From Acidobacteriaceae bacterium (GTDB lineage Bacteria > Acidobacteriota > Terriglobia > Terriglobales > Acidobacteriaceae), in assembly GCA_003164255.1 (NCBI GenBank), contig PLST01000267.1, forward strand, positions 1 through 6,973: DNA of 6,973 nt, read 5' to 3'. A model generated the notes under the pieces. The model was not told the DNA's origin. It made no database searches and was given only the letters and a program-made list of their open reading frames with translations. Positions within the stretch are counted from its first letter, which is position 1, and each line of letters opens with the position of its first letter. Both the position numbers and the translations under genes were made by a program. Shown piece after piece: positions 1 through 6,215 of this stretch.

Positions 1-686
1 ATACCCAAGTCGCGACTTGTTTTCTCTAAGATTTCGTTAAAACAGAGGCCCTGCGCATGGTTTGCCTCAAACAGGTGACTAAAGAGGGCCGGAGCAATCC
101 CGGATTTACTCGCCCGGTCATCGTTGCGTGCCAGCTCGAAGAATTGGAGGTTTTTCGCACGGAAATTCGAGATGTTCTTTTCGGTTACGAGGATCCACGA
201 AACTCCCCGGCGGTTCCAATAGGTGCGCTCGATTAGCAGCTTTTCCAAGGTTTGAGGAGTCAGATGCTTGGTAAGCGTGGCACTGACGGCAACTAGTTCA
301 ATGCCATCTGAATGCTTTTTTGTCAGAAGGAGATCAGTGGTAAGGACGGTCGGAGTGGCGGTGCCCCAATATCTCGGATGTCTGAGGCCAAGCTTGTTAG
401 CAATTGCTTGCGTCTCGCCCCAGGGCAGGAGTGCAAAGCGCTCTCGTATCTCGATAATGGATGGGCAATATTCACATAACAGGTGTACCTTGTACTCCTG
501 TCGCGTTATGTAATGGTGAATTCGACCGGTAACCTGACTTTTGACGGTATTGGATAGCCCCGGCGAGGGGATGTCCCGGACGAATTTGAATGGCTTATAT
601 GCGGTGCCGTCCCCCTGACCAAAACCAGCTCTAATCCATCCTTCTACGTTTTTCGTTGTTGGCTTGCGTGCTTTCGTTCCAGCCAT
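1..686 (-). CDS. tnsA: TnsA-like transposon endonuclease, C-terminus cut by window edge
   Basis: TnsA is the Tn7-family endonuclease that cuts the 5' ends of the element and pairs with the TnsB transposase for cut-and-paste movement. The 228 visible residues follow the family layout: GxGxGxxYxP-like N-terminus (FGQGDGTAY, 22-30), TGRIHH (53-58), EIREREALLP-type block (EIRERFALLP, 79-88), a GLRHP motif (100-104), TTDLLL (116-121), TLEKLLIERTYW (146-157) and VSWILVTEKNIS (162-173). The acidic catalytic positions equivalent to Tn7 Glu63, Asp114 and Glu149 are present as E82, D118 and E153. The lysine expected in the 'VKP' strand (Tn7 Lys132) is missing: this protein reads VAVSATL (132-138). TnsA proteins are about 270 residues long, so about 40 are outside the window. 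The ATG at 686-684 is the first after an in-frame stop; an AGGA lies about 12 bases upstream, a loose fit. The gene points away from the repeat array at 3235-3494, as tnsA does relative to the right end of Tn7. Family assignment is strong; activity is uncertain. Confidence 0.9.
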   Translation of the reverse strand, partial: MAGTKARKPTTKNVEGWIRAGFGQGDGTAYKPFKFVRDIPSPGLSNTVKSQVTGRIHHYITRQEYKVHLLCEYCPSIIEIRERFALLPWGETQAIANKLGLRHPRYWGTATPTVLTTDLLLTKKHSDGIELVAVSATLTKHLTPQTLEKLLIERTYWNRRGVSWILVTEKNISNFRAKNLQFFELARNDDRASKSGIAPALFSHLFEANHAQGLCFNEILEKTSRDLG

Positions 687-785
687 AGGTTTTTAAAGTC
701 CTTTCTCCTTAAGTGAGCAGATTCTTTTGAGTGGGCGGCATCGTCGGATTCAACTTGGATAGTTCCTGCCCTCTACGCCCCGCTT

Positions 786-863
786 TTGACTGTTGACTCC
801 CGTTCTCCTTTCGATGTAACGTGAGCTACGTAAACACTGTTACAACTGTAACTGTAATTACGT
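786..863. promoter_or_regulatory. Candidate promoter and operator between tnsA and the XRE repressor
   Basis: The 191-bp divergent region holds a dense repeat cluster just before the repressor start codon. Three ACTGTWA copies start at 836, 845 and 851. The first two help form the near-perfect inverted repeat GTTACAACTGTAAC (839-852), and an outer pair, ACGTAA (828-833) and TTACGT (858-863), flanks it. Possible promoter elements for the repressor are TTGACT (793-798) with TGTAAC (815-820), 16-bp spacer, or a TGTAAT (853-858) inside the repeats. Placement next to an HTH gene suggests autoregulation, and perhaps control of tnsA. The repeats are seen; the regulatory role is inferred. No convincing promoter was found for tnsA. 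Confidence 0.45.
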
Positions 864-877
864 CACTTGACAATACA

Positions 878-1759
878 ATGGCTAAATCAAATTCTTCGTT
901 TGCTCAAACTGAAGTAACCTATCGTGTGCGAAATTTACGGTTCGCGCTGAACCTGAACCAGGAGGAGTTCGCCGCTAAGATGGGCGTGGGGCGTGTTGCA
1001 GCGTTGTATTGGGAGAGTGGGCGCTCTAAACCTTCGGCTGAGGCTTATGTACGAATGGCGAAAGCTGCCAGGGAAATAGATCTGGCAAGTGCCGTTTGGT
1101 TTTGGGAGCAAGTCGGGGTGGATCAGGAAGCCTTGAAGGAATTACTTCCTGAACTCAAGGTATCCGTTCATGAAGCCGAACAGCGTGTTCGAGTCGCGTC
1201 AGAAGAATCCGCGAAGAGCATCGTCAACATTCCTATCCTCCGCGATATCGGATCTGCGAAGGATCCGCTCGTTTCAAGGCAAGAACAAATTGAAGGGTGG
1301 TTCCCGTTACCTGCGGCACTCGTCCCAAATCCATCAAGGACGAGTTGTATACGTGCTCCAAAGGGCATGAGTGCGCTCTTCGAAGATGACCTCGTTATCG
1401 TGGATGCGACGCCAATCCCCGTCGACGAACTCTGGGGGAAGATGGTAATTGCGATTCGTCATAGCACTGGGACGGCCTATGCCGGTTTTCTGCAGAAGCT
1501 CCAATTGGATAACCGGCAAATACGTGCTCTGAGCCAGCTTCGACTCAACGAAGATTACGATCTCAAACAAATGACGCAAATCACTGATAGGACAAATCTT
1601 GCAGCCCGCCAACTGAAGCAAAGTAAACAGATGCCCGAAGATCTCCTCCAATTACCTGGAATTCTGCTAACCATGACGCCGAGTTCAGACTGGGATTTGT
1701 TAGGACACGCGATTTGCTGGATCAGCTTCAAGGACCAAGGCGGGCTTAACCGTCGTTGA
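878..1759 (+). CDS. XRE-family HTH repressor with degenerate S24 (LexA/CI-like) domain
   Basis: Probable DNA-binding repressor of 293 residues. Residues 16-62 form an XRE helix-turn-helix (NLNQEEFAAKMGVGRVAALYWESG, split here as NLNQEEFAAKMG then VGRVAALYWESG). Residues about 113-230 resemble the S24 peptidase fold of CI/LexA regulators: CIRAPKGMSALFEDDLVIVD, then GKMVIAI and a beta-rich tail. The serine of the usual GDSM motif aligns with G163 (PKGM), and the lysine of the usual 'vKrL' strand aligns with G203 (AGFLQKL). Self-cleavage is therefore unlikely, and induction would need another route. I chose the ATG at 878. A GTG at 821 is in frame, but it would translate the operator-like repeats into a low-complexity Thr/Val leader. 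Neither start has a clear Shine-Dalgarno site. It is divergent from tnsA, an arrangement that fits a transposition regulator; XRE regulators are known in some Tn7-like CRISPR elements. Base composition is less GC-rich than the host genes to the right. Confidence 0.82.
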   Translation: MAKSNSSFAQTEVTYRVRNLRFALNLNQEEFAAKMGVGRVAALYWESGRSKPSAEAYVRMAKAAREIDLASAVWFWEQVGVDQEALKELLPELKVSVHEAEQRVRVASEESAKSIVNIPILRDIGSAKDPLVSRQEQIEGWFPLPAALVPNPSRTSCIRAPKGMSALFEDDLVIVDATPIPVDELWGKMVIAIRHSTGTAYAGFLQKLQLDNRQIRALSQLRLNEDYDLKQMTQITDRTNLAARQLKQSKQMPEDLLQLPGILLTMTPSSDWDLLGHAICWISFKDQGGLNRR

Positions 1760-1832
1760 TAGGTCGTGGAAAATAGATGGTCTGTCTGACGAAATTGGAC
1801 AGAATGCTTGTCGCAACATTGCCCACAATCGG
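1760..1832. repeat. Transposon-end-like block, inner copy
   Basis: This block starts directly after the TGA of the repressor and runs to AATCGG. It aligns along its length with 3418-3491: shared stretches are TAGGTC, TGGAAAA, GTCT, GAAATTGGACA, TTGTC, CAA and the final AATCGG. By eye about 55 of 76 aligned columns match. It keeps the GACA...TTGTC pair (about 1798-1812) typical of TnsB-type sites. The bases matching the outer terminus ACA are TCC here, so the outermost cleavage signal looks lost. An alternative terminus is the ACA at 1825-1827, which read inward gives TGTGGGC, the same seven bases as the Tn7 tip. The homology is seen; its use as an end is inferred. Confidence 0.65.
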
Positions 1833-1894
1833 TCCCCAATCAAGTATCCCTAGACAGTGGCCGTCTTAGTGGGTTGTTTGTGGATGTCGGGGCA

Positions 1895-1913
1895 GGCGCC
1901 GGGGTTCGGCGCC
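1895..1913. terminator. Hairpin between convergent genes, terminator-like but no U-tract
   Basis: GGCGCCG (1895-1901) and CGGCGCC (1907-1913) form a perfect 7-bp GC-only stem with a 5-base loop, 12 bases past the stop codon of the minus-strand gene 1926-3182 and between that gene and the convergent repressor. The position suits a shared terminator. No run of T follows on either strand, so intrinsic termination is doubtful. Confidence 0.3.
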
Positions 1914-1925
1914 CGCAATTGATGG

Positions 1926-3182
1926 TCAGTAGCAAAAGCTCAGTTCCAGGCTCCATGCGATTGAGGTTGCTACCCGGCGCAGTCGCGACTGCGCGCAGGC
2001 CACTCCTGCCACAGCGTTGTCGATCGACTCGACGGCCGACTGAGACGAGTTATAGCCAAATCCGATTTCGCGAATTACAAACGTTGCCAGCAGGTCTTCA
2101 AAGTCGGCTTCGGCTTCAAAAAAACCGTCCTCGCTGATTAATTGGTTCCAGGCGTTCTTTCCGGCCTTGGTGTAGCCCGCGGCGGCGCCCTGAATGATCT
2201 CGCGGAGAGAAATCGGCCGATCGGATTCCGAATCCTCGTCCTGATTGCGCAGGGCGTCGATGCGATCCATGCACCGGCCGAGGATGTCGGCGGCACGATG
2301 AAGTTCCTGGCCAATCGCGGTCATGGTCTTCTCCGGCGAATTACCGGCCGTGGTCGCATTGTCCCAAACACTCGCGATCGAAGTCATGATGAAGTCTGCC
2401 AGAGTATCTCCGGACCGGCCTGGAGACACCAGCCGCCCACGATCGTCAAGCAGCCAATCCCACTCTCCGTCGTTGCCGTCGGAAATGGAATTGCCATACT
2501 CGGAACGATCGTCACTGTAGGCGCGCGCTGCGAGCCGGACGACATCCTTGAGATCGGAGCCTGCGCTCAGGATTGAGCCAGGTTGGCTATCCCTGGCGTT
2601 GTCCGCTTCACCAGCGACGCCGTCATCGCAAAGTGGCTCTATGTTCAATGTCTCGGGATCGGGAACCTCGTCAGGTTCAACTGGAGCACTAACATCGGAA
2701 GTTTGATTCACCAGAAGGACTTCTGACTCATCCGCCGGAGAGAGCAGCTTGGCTTCGGCAGCCAGATCACCGGATGAGGCAATCTGCTCATATGCGGGAG
2801 GCTCGGAATCGTCCGCCGGTGCTTCGCGGACCACATGGACTGGCGGCGCTGTGGCGGCGAAGGCTTCGGCGGCGATTGCTTTGCTTCGCCCAGCCTTCTT
2901 CGTGGGTTTCTTTGCGGTCTGCTTCTCCTGAATAGATTTCTTCTTTTTGGTCGTGCATGTGGAATGATCGTTGGCTTGGTTCTTGGCGGACACCGGCGGT
3001 TGGTCCTGGATTCGGCAAGCGGCCGGATCGACTCTATCGATGGCAGTCGAAATCGGGAGCACGATGAGAGGATCGGCTGCCAAATAGGACCCAGCTTCCT
3101 CAGGGGCGGCCAAAAGAGCAGGCGCATTCAGGTTCTCGTCATCAAAGCAAAATGACAACTGGGTAAAGACGGATTCTTGCAT
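1926..3182 (-). CDS. Unrecognised 418-residue protein, cargo next to the transposon end
   Basis: I do not recognise a family. The ATG at 3182 has a good ribosome site (CGGAG, 7-base spacing), which supports a real gene and this start. The protein has three parts. Residues 1-75 are mixed. Residues 79-101 are strongly basic (TTKKKKSIQEKQTAKKPTKK, then AGRSK), like the linkers of nucleic-acid-binding proteins. Residues 102-205 are acidic, rich in Ala/Glu/Asp/Pro and probably disordered. Residues 206-418 look folded and mostly helical, with DGEWDWLLDDRGRLV (238-252), a stretch at 284-311 (ELHRAADILGRCMDRIDAL) and SLREIIQGAAAGYTKAGKNA (325-344). No membrane segment, signal peptide or known catalytic motif was seen. 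It is the first gene inward from the end array and is transcribed away from it, the place tnsA occupies in Tn7. It also lies between the two end-like blocks. It could be a DNA-binding accessory factor or an unrelated cargo gene; neither is shown. Confidence 0.75.
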   Translation of the reverse strand: MQESVFTQLSFCFDDENLNAPALLAAPEEAGSYLAADPLIVLPISTAIDRVDPAACRIQDQPPVSAKNQANDHSTCTTKKKKSIQEKQTAKKPTKKAGRSKAIAAEAFAATAPPVHVVREAPADDSEPPAYEQIASSGDLAAEAKLLSPADESEVLLVNQTSDVSAPVEPDEVPDPETLNIEPLCDDGVAGEADNARDSQPGSILSAGSDLKDVVRLAARAYSDDRSEYGNSISDGNDGEWDWLLDDRGRLVSPGRSGDTLADFIMTSIASVWDNATTAGNSPEKTMTAIGQELHRAADILGRCMDRIDALRNQDEDSESDRPISLREIIQGAAAGYTKAGKNAWNQLISEDGFFEAEADFEDLLATFVIREIGFGYNSSQSAVESIDNAVAGVACAQSRLRRVATSIAWSLELSFCY

Positions 3183-3197
3183 AGGAAAACTCCGGGA

Positions 3198-3217
3198 TTC
3201 GATCCAAGCGGATCGAA
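3198..3217. promoter_or_regulatory. Perfect inverted repeat in the leader of the 1926-3182 gene
   Basis: TTCGATCC (3198-3205) and GGATCGAA (3210-3217) are perfect 8-bp arms around AAGC. The repeat lies between the ribosome site of the minus-strand gene and the transposon-end repeats. It could be an operator or a 5' leader hairpin. It does not share the GACA/TGTC motif of the neighbouring array, so it is probably not another TnsB site. Confidence 0.4.
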
Positions 3218-3234
3218 AATTTGAGCTGTGCAGG

Positions 3235-3345
3235 GGTAATTAAATTTGTCCAACCGACAATTTTTTTGTCCAGGAAGTTTGTCAGGGATAATTTATTTGT
3301 CCAAGATGCACCACCTCATCTGATCTGACATGGGAAAAATGTCTC
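3235..3345. repeat. Array of TnsB-like sites, inner part of the transposon end
   Basis: AT-rich stretch with repeated GTC/GAC cores separated by A/T runs: TAAATTTGTCC (3241-3251), GACAATTTTTTTGTC (3256-3270, an inverted pair), AGTTTGTCAGGG (3277-3288), ATTTATTTGTCCAAGA (3291-3306) and GACATGGGAAAAATGTC (3327-3343, arms GACAT/ATGTC). Tn7-family ends, including those of CRISPR-associated members, carry several TnsB sites of this GACA-A/T-rich-TGTC type. An ACA at 3328-3330 could be an older terminus of its own. Motifs are seen; protein binding is inferred. Confidence 0.6.
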
Positions 3346-3417
3346 AGGGAAGGTCAATCTCCGTTCATCGAGGCGGGAATCGGGCCGCTCGGCACTGGGA
3401 TTCAAGTTGAAGTAAAC

Positions 3418-3494
3418 TAGGTCATGGAAAAATAAATTGTCTCTAAGATGAAATTGGACAAAAGTTTTTGTCTCAAGATCGTAGTAATCGGACA
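3418..3494. repeat. Outer transposon-end block with predicted terminus
   Basis: This is the outermost cluster of end repeats. GTCATGGAAAAATAAATTGTC (3421-3441) has its outer cores at either edge; GACAAAAGTTTTTGTC (3457-3472) is a perfect 7-bp inverted pair around GT; and GGACA (3490-3494) follows. Read inward, the tip is TGTCCGATTACTACGATCTT, so it begins with the TGT shared by Tn7-family termini. No ACA occurs between this point and the start of the next gene, which makes 3494 the best boundary. The adjoining AAAAG (3495-3499) would be the 5-bp target duplication. This cannot be confirmed without the other end. Confidence 0.6.
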
Positions 3495-3557
3495 AAAAGA
3501 ATTGCCCCTGCGCACTTGTGTTCCGGCCCACCGACTGGCTGTGTCCGGAGGTTGCCG

Positions 3558-4565
3558 GTGAGCGGTCCCAAGGCTGAAACCAGCCGCATGCGCGCCTACG
3601 TGCAGTTTCTTGCAGCGGTTCTCTATTTCTTTCTTGCGCGTTCGCTGGCTTCCCGGGGCGCAGCGATTTTGGTTTCTGACCCATTGGTTCCGCTGGTCGA
3701 GCAGGCCACCCTGGCATTCATGCTCGTCTTTGGCTATGCGGCATTTGGCCACTGGCTCAATCGTCAACTTTCGCCGGTCGCTGATCAGGGATTGGGCATG
3801 CGACCGGGCTGGACCGGCGAAGTTGCCCGAGGTTTGGCGACCGGTTGGGGACTCGCCCTGGTCTGCGTGCTGCCGCTCGCGCTGGCCGGCGGCATTGCCA
3901 TTTCAATCATTACGCACGCCTCAGCCTGGGGCTGGCTCGTAGCGGATACCGTCTTTTTTGCTTTCACAGCCCTGGCCGAGGAAGTAGCCTTTCGCGGATA
4001 TGGGTTCCAGCGCTTTGCCGTTGCTGTCGGCCCCATCGGCGCTTCCATCGGCTTTGCCGCGTACTACGCCATCATCCAATCCCTGGTGCCGGGCTCCAGC
4101 CGCGCCAGCCTCTTCGTCTCCATGGCTTTGGGGCTGGTGCTCTCCGCTGCCTATCTCCGCACTCGAGCCTTGTGGGTTGGATGGGGAATCAACTTTGGCT
4201 GGAAGGCCAGCCGCGCCCTCCTCTTTGGGCTGGCGGTCGCCGGCGTCAACAGCCATTCACCCGTCGTCCAGGGCGACCCGATGGGACCCTTCTGGTTGAC
4301 CGGCGGGGGATTCGGTCTTGAAGGCAGTTGGATCACATTCTTCCTCATTCTGCTAGCCCTTCCCGTCGTCTTCCGCATCACCCGCGATCTCGACTTCCGT
4401 TACAACGCCCCGGTGCTCGTCCCCGCGGGCATCCCTGTTGACCTTGATGCCGCCGCGCGCGCTCAGCACGAAGCGGCAATGGGCGATGCCGCGCCGGCTC
4501 CTCCGGCCCTCATCCAGATCGGTCCGGCCTCCACGCCACCGCCCGCCCAGCCACCGCAATCCTGA
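3558..4565 (+). CDS. CPBP-family intramembrane protein, metal-binding residues degenerate
   Basis: Members of the CPBP (CAAX protease and bacteriocin-processing; Abi) family are membrane proteins that cut peptide bonds within the bilayer. This 335-residue protein has about eight hydrophobic segments and the first family motif EEVAFR (141-146). The histidine of the second motif (FxxxH) is Y170 in FAAYY (166-170). The third motif, normally a His followed by Asn, reads GINFGWK (210-216), with N212 and K216 at those places. With two metal ligands gone it is probably not an active protease and may act as a binding or scaffold protein. The last ~55 residues are a cytoplasmic-type tail rich in Ala and Pro. 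I chose the GTG at 3558 because GGAGG lies 6 bases before it; an ATG at 3588 has no ribosome site, and the upstream ATG at 3468 lies inside the transposon end. The gene starts 63 bp past the predicted terminus, so its original promoter may have been separated from it. Confidence 0.82.
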   Translation: MSGPKAETSRMRAYVQFLAAVLYFFLARSLASRGAAILVSDPLVPLVEQATLAFMLVFGYAAFGHWLNRQLSPVADQGLGMRPGWTGEVARGLATGWGLALVCVLPLALAGGIAISIITHASAWGWLVADTVFFAFTALAEEVAFRGYGFQRFAVAVGPIGASIGFAAYYAIIQSLVPGSSRASLFVSMALGLVLSAAYLRTRALWVGWGINFGWKASRALLFGLAVAGVNSHSPVVQGDPMGPFWLTGGGFGLEGSWITFFLILLALPVVFRITRDLDFRYNAPVLVPAGIPVDLDAAARAQHEAAMGDAAPAPPALIQIGPASTPPPAQPPQS

Positions 4566-4673
4566 AATACCAACCCCGGCATCTTCCGGCTGGTTCGCAC
4601 CCGTATCGTCATCCCTTCCAGCTTGCTTTTTCTGCCGGAACGGGGCTATCGTTTGCTCAATGCTGTTGGTCTG

Positions 4674-4690
4674 CATGGGAGGTTCCCATG
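4674..4690 (+). promoter_or_regulatory. Hairpin covering ribosome site and start codon of the 4688 gene
   Basis: CATGGGA (4674-4680) and TCCCATG (4684-4690) are perfect complements around a 3-base loop. The GGGAGG ribosome site (4677-4682) is mostly in the stem, and the ATG start (4688-4690) closes it. In mRNA this would mask initiation until opened, for example by translating ribosomes or a binding factor. The structure is seen; the control is inferred. Confidence 0.45.
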
Positions 4691-6031
4691 AAGTGGACAT
4701 TCTTTTCCTTCAGGATGCGCACGACCCCGACAATCAAGACTTTCACCGCCCCTTACAGGCTTCTCCTGAAGGTCATATCAGCCTGCGTGCTCGCTGGGCT
4801 AGTGACGTCCGCTTCGGCCTCGGCTCAGGTCATCACCATCGATACAAGTGGAAAGAGCCCGGTTAACGCCAATGCCCCCATCGACCGCCGTTACGCGCAG
4901 ATCAAGCCCACCAACGTACCGCTTCCCCAGGCCGAACTCGATGCCAGGGCCCGTGTCGAGCTCATCCGCGCCCTCCAGTCCGAGCAGGGCTTTGCCATGC
5001 GCCCCTTTCCGCTCGGCCATAAGGGACTCACGCTTGTTGCCAACGGCAAATTGGAGCCGGCAGGCGAAGCCTATCTCAACATGGTCATTGCCAACGGCAC
5101 TGCCGCCAAGCCTGGCGATAGGGTCGTGATTACTGACGTCAAGTTCGACCACGCGAAGATCGTTTTCGAGCTCAACGGTGGACCCGATTTGGCGCATCGC
5201 TTCCTTCGTCACATCTCGATCGGAATGGGCGGCCCCGACGTCGATACACCGGTTGTGCAGGGAAACTCCGATCAACCAATTGGCTCTCGTCTTACGCTCT
5301 CCTTTGACGGCCACATTCCCGAACTCGATGCACACCAGGTCAAGGCGCTTCTTGCCCCGCTCATCTCCTTCGACGTCAAAACCCCTATCCAGGCGTTTAC
5401 GGACACTCTGCCCACCCTGCTCAAGGACGCCATTCTCGGCCATCACGTGATGGTCGGCATGAGCACCGACATGGTCCTGTTTGCCAAGGGGCAGCCTCAG
5501 ACCAAGTCGCGCGAAATGGATGGTCAGATGCCCTTCGAGGAGTGGATCTACGGCACGCCGCCTGAAGAGGTGGATTTCGTCCGCATCAACGGCAACCGCG
5601 TCATCCGTCTTGAAATCGCCAAAGCCGGTGAAAAGCCGGTCATCTTTACTGACGACCAGGTCTCCGGGATGATGCGCACCGACGGCACGCCGATCATTAC
5701 GGCGGAGAACCATACACACATTGACAAGGTGGGCGATGTCCAACGCGACCCCGACAGGCAGGAAGCGGCCGCTCCCCCAACCCTCCGTAAAGAAGGCGAA
5801 ACGCCGCCTGCCGAACAAGGGAATGCCGGCCAAAAAACCACCAGCGTCATGAGGCCGGTGCAATTCCCCAAGCAGAAGACTGATTCCCAGACCCAGGCCC
5901 CGGCTGCGACCCAACCCGGCTCCAACCCCGACAGCGTCCCCGACGCTCAGCCCGACGCGACGCCGACTTCCTCGTCGCCCGCGCCCGTCAAGACCCCGTC
6001 GCCGGCTGAAGGCACGAACCAGCCAAACTAG
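4688..6031 (+). CDS. Secreted protein of unknown function with Pro/Gln/Thr-rich tail
   Basis: I do not recognise a named family. The 447-residue product begins with a long signal peptide: a basic N-region with Arg/Lys up to residue 28, a hydrophobic core (VISACVLAGLV, 29-39) and a likely cleavage site ASA|Q at 46/47. Export to the periplasm or beyond is therefore expected. Residues 47-340 look globular, with a repeated beta-rich character (VVITDVKFDHAKIVFELNG, around 129-147; FVRINGNRVIRLEIAKAGEK, around 297-316). Residues from about 345 are disordered and rich in Pro, Gln, Thr, Ser and Ala. The ATG at 4688 has GGGAGG 5 bases upstream; an in-frame ATG at 4715 would give a more usual signal-peptide length but has a poorer ribosome site. 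The gene lies 122 bp after the CPBP gene on the same strand, and co-transcription is possible. No cysteine pair or catalytic motif was noted in the mature part. Confidence 0.8.
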   Translation: MKWTFFSFRMRTTPTIKTFTAPYRLLLKVISACVLAGLVTSASASAQVITIDTSGKSPVNANAPIDRRYAQIKPTNVPLPQAELDARARVELIRALQSEQGFAMRPFPLGHKGLTLVANGKLEPAGEAYLNMVIANGTAAKPGDRVVITDVKFDHAKIVFELNGGPDLAHRFLRHISIGMGGPDVDTPVVQGNSDQPIGSRLTLSFDGHIPELDAHQVKALLAPLISFDVKTPIQAFTDTLPTLLKDAILGHHVMVGMSTDMVLFAKGQPQTKSREMDGQMPFEEWIYGTPPEEVDFVRINGNRVIRLEIAKAGEKPVIFTDDQVSGMMRTDGTPIITAENHTHIDKVGDVQRDPDRQEAAAPPTLRKEGETPPAEQGNAGQKTTSVMRPVQFPKQKTDSQTQAPAATQPGSNPDSVPDAQPDATPTSSSPAPVKTPSPAEGTNQPN

Positions 6032-6215
6032 CCTGCCCAGACCAATGCGTCCTCGCTGTGGAGCGATTCATGTAAACTTGTCATAGCGAGTCTCGCTCCT
6101 TCCATGCAATTACCTTGCGATGAAAGCAGCAAACGACCGCGCCGTTGAAGCCGCGCGCATCACTTTGTTGCGCGTGTGTGCAGAGACAACCCCCTGAAGG
6201 AGAAACACCCAAGCC

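Larger units (their letters stand above)
1..3494. mobile_element. Tn7-like transposon, one end with tnsA, regulator and cargo (partial)
   Basis: Evidence for one element is a tnsA reading away from the array, a divergent XRE regulator, clustered TnsB-like repeats ending in ACA, lower GC than the flanking host genes, and an abrupt change to typical chromosomal genes after about 3500. The tnsB, tnsC and tniQ/tnsD genes are expected to the left, outside the window, so the targeting mode (site-specific or RNA-guided) cannot be judged. The duplicated end block at 1760-1832 leaves open that this is two stacked elements rather than one. Confidence 0.7.

Noticed and set aside
6..19. 14-bp palindrome CAAGTCGCGACTTG
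   Set aside because: It lies within tnsA coding sequence and encodes a plausible part of the protein; no link to other repeats was found.
268..513. 81-codon plus-strand frame
   Set aside because: It is antisense to the well-supported tnsA reading frame.
821..877. GTG start extending the repressor by 19 residues
   Set aside because: It would encode a low-complexity Thr/Val leader out of operator-like repeats, with no ribosome site; the ATG at 878 starts a normal HTH protein.
878..901. Repressor N-terminus (MAKSNSSF) resembling the start of Tn7 TnsA
   Set aside because: The match covers only eight residues, and the rest is clearly an HTH protein; chance is the simplest explanation.
3235..3494. 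Assignment to type V-K CRISPR-associated transposons because of the GACA/TGTC pairs
   Set aside because: Those elements lack TnsA, which is present here, and no Cas gene, repeat array or guide RNA is visible in the window.
3468..3557. Upstream ATG for the CPBP gene
   Set aside because: It lies inside the transposon-end repeats and adds residues that do not resemble the family; GTG at 3558 has GGAGG at ideal spacing.
4799..5914. 371-codon open frame on the minus strand
   Set aside because: It is antisense to the secreted-protein gene, lies in GC-rich codon shadow and has no recognisable protein features.
6120..6197. 25-codon open frame before the zinc-ribbon gene
   Set aside because: It has no ribosome site and no recognisable composition; it is more likely leader sequence.
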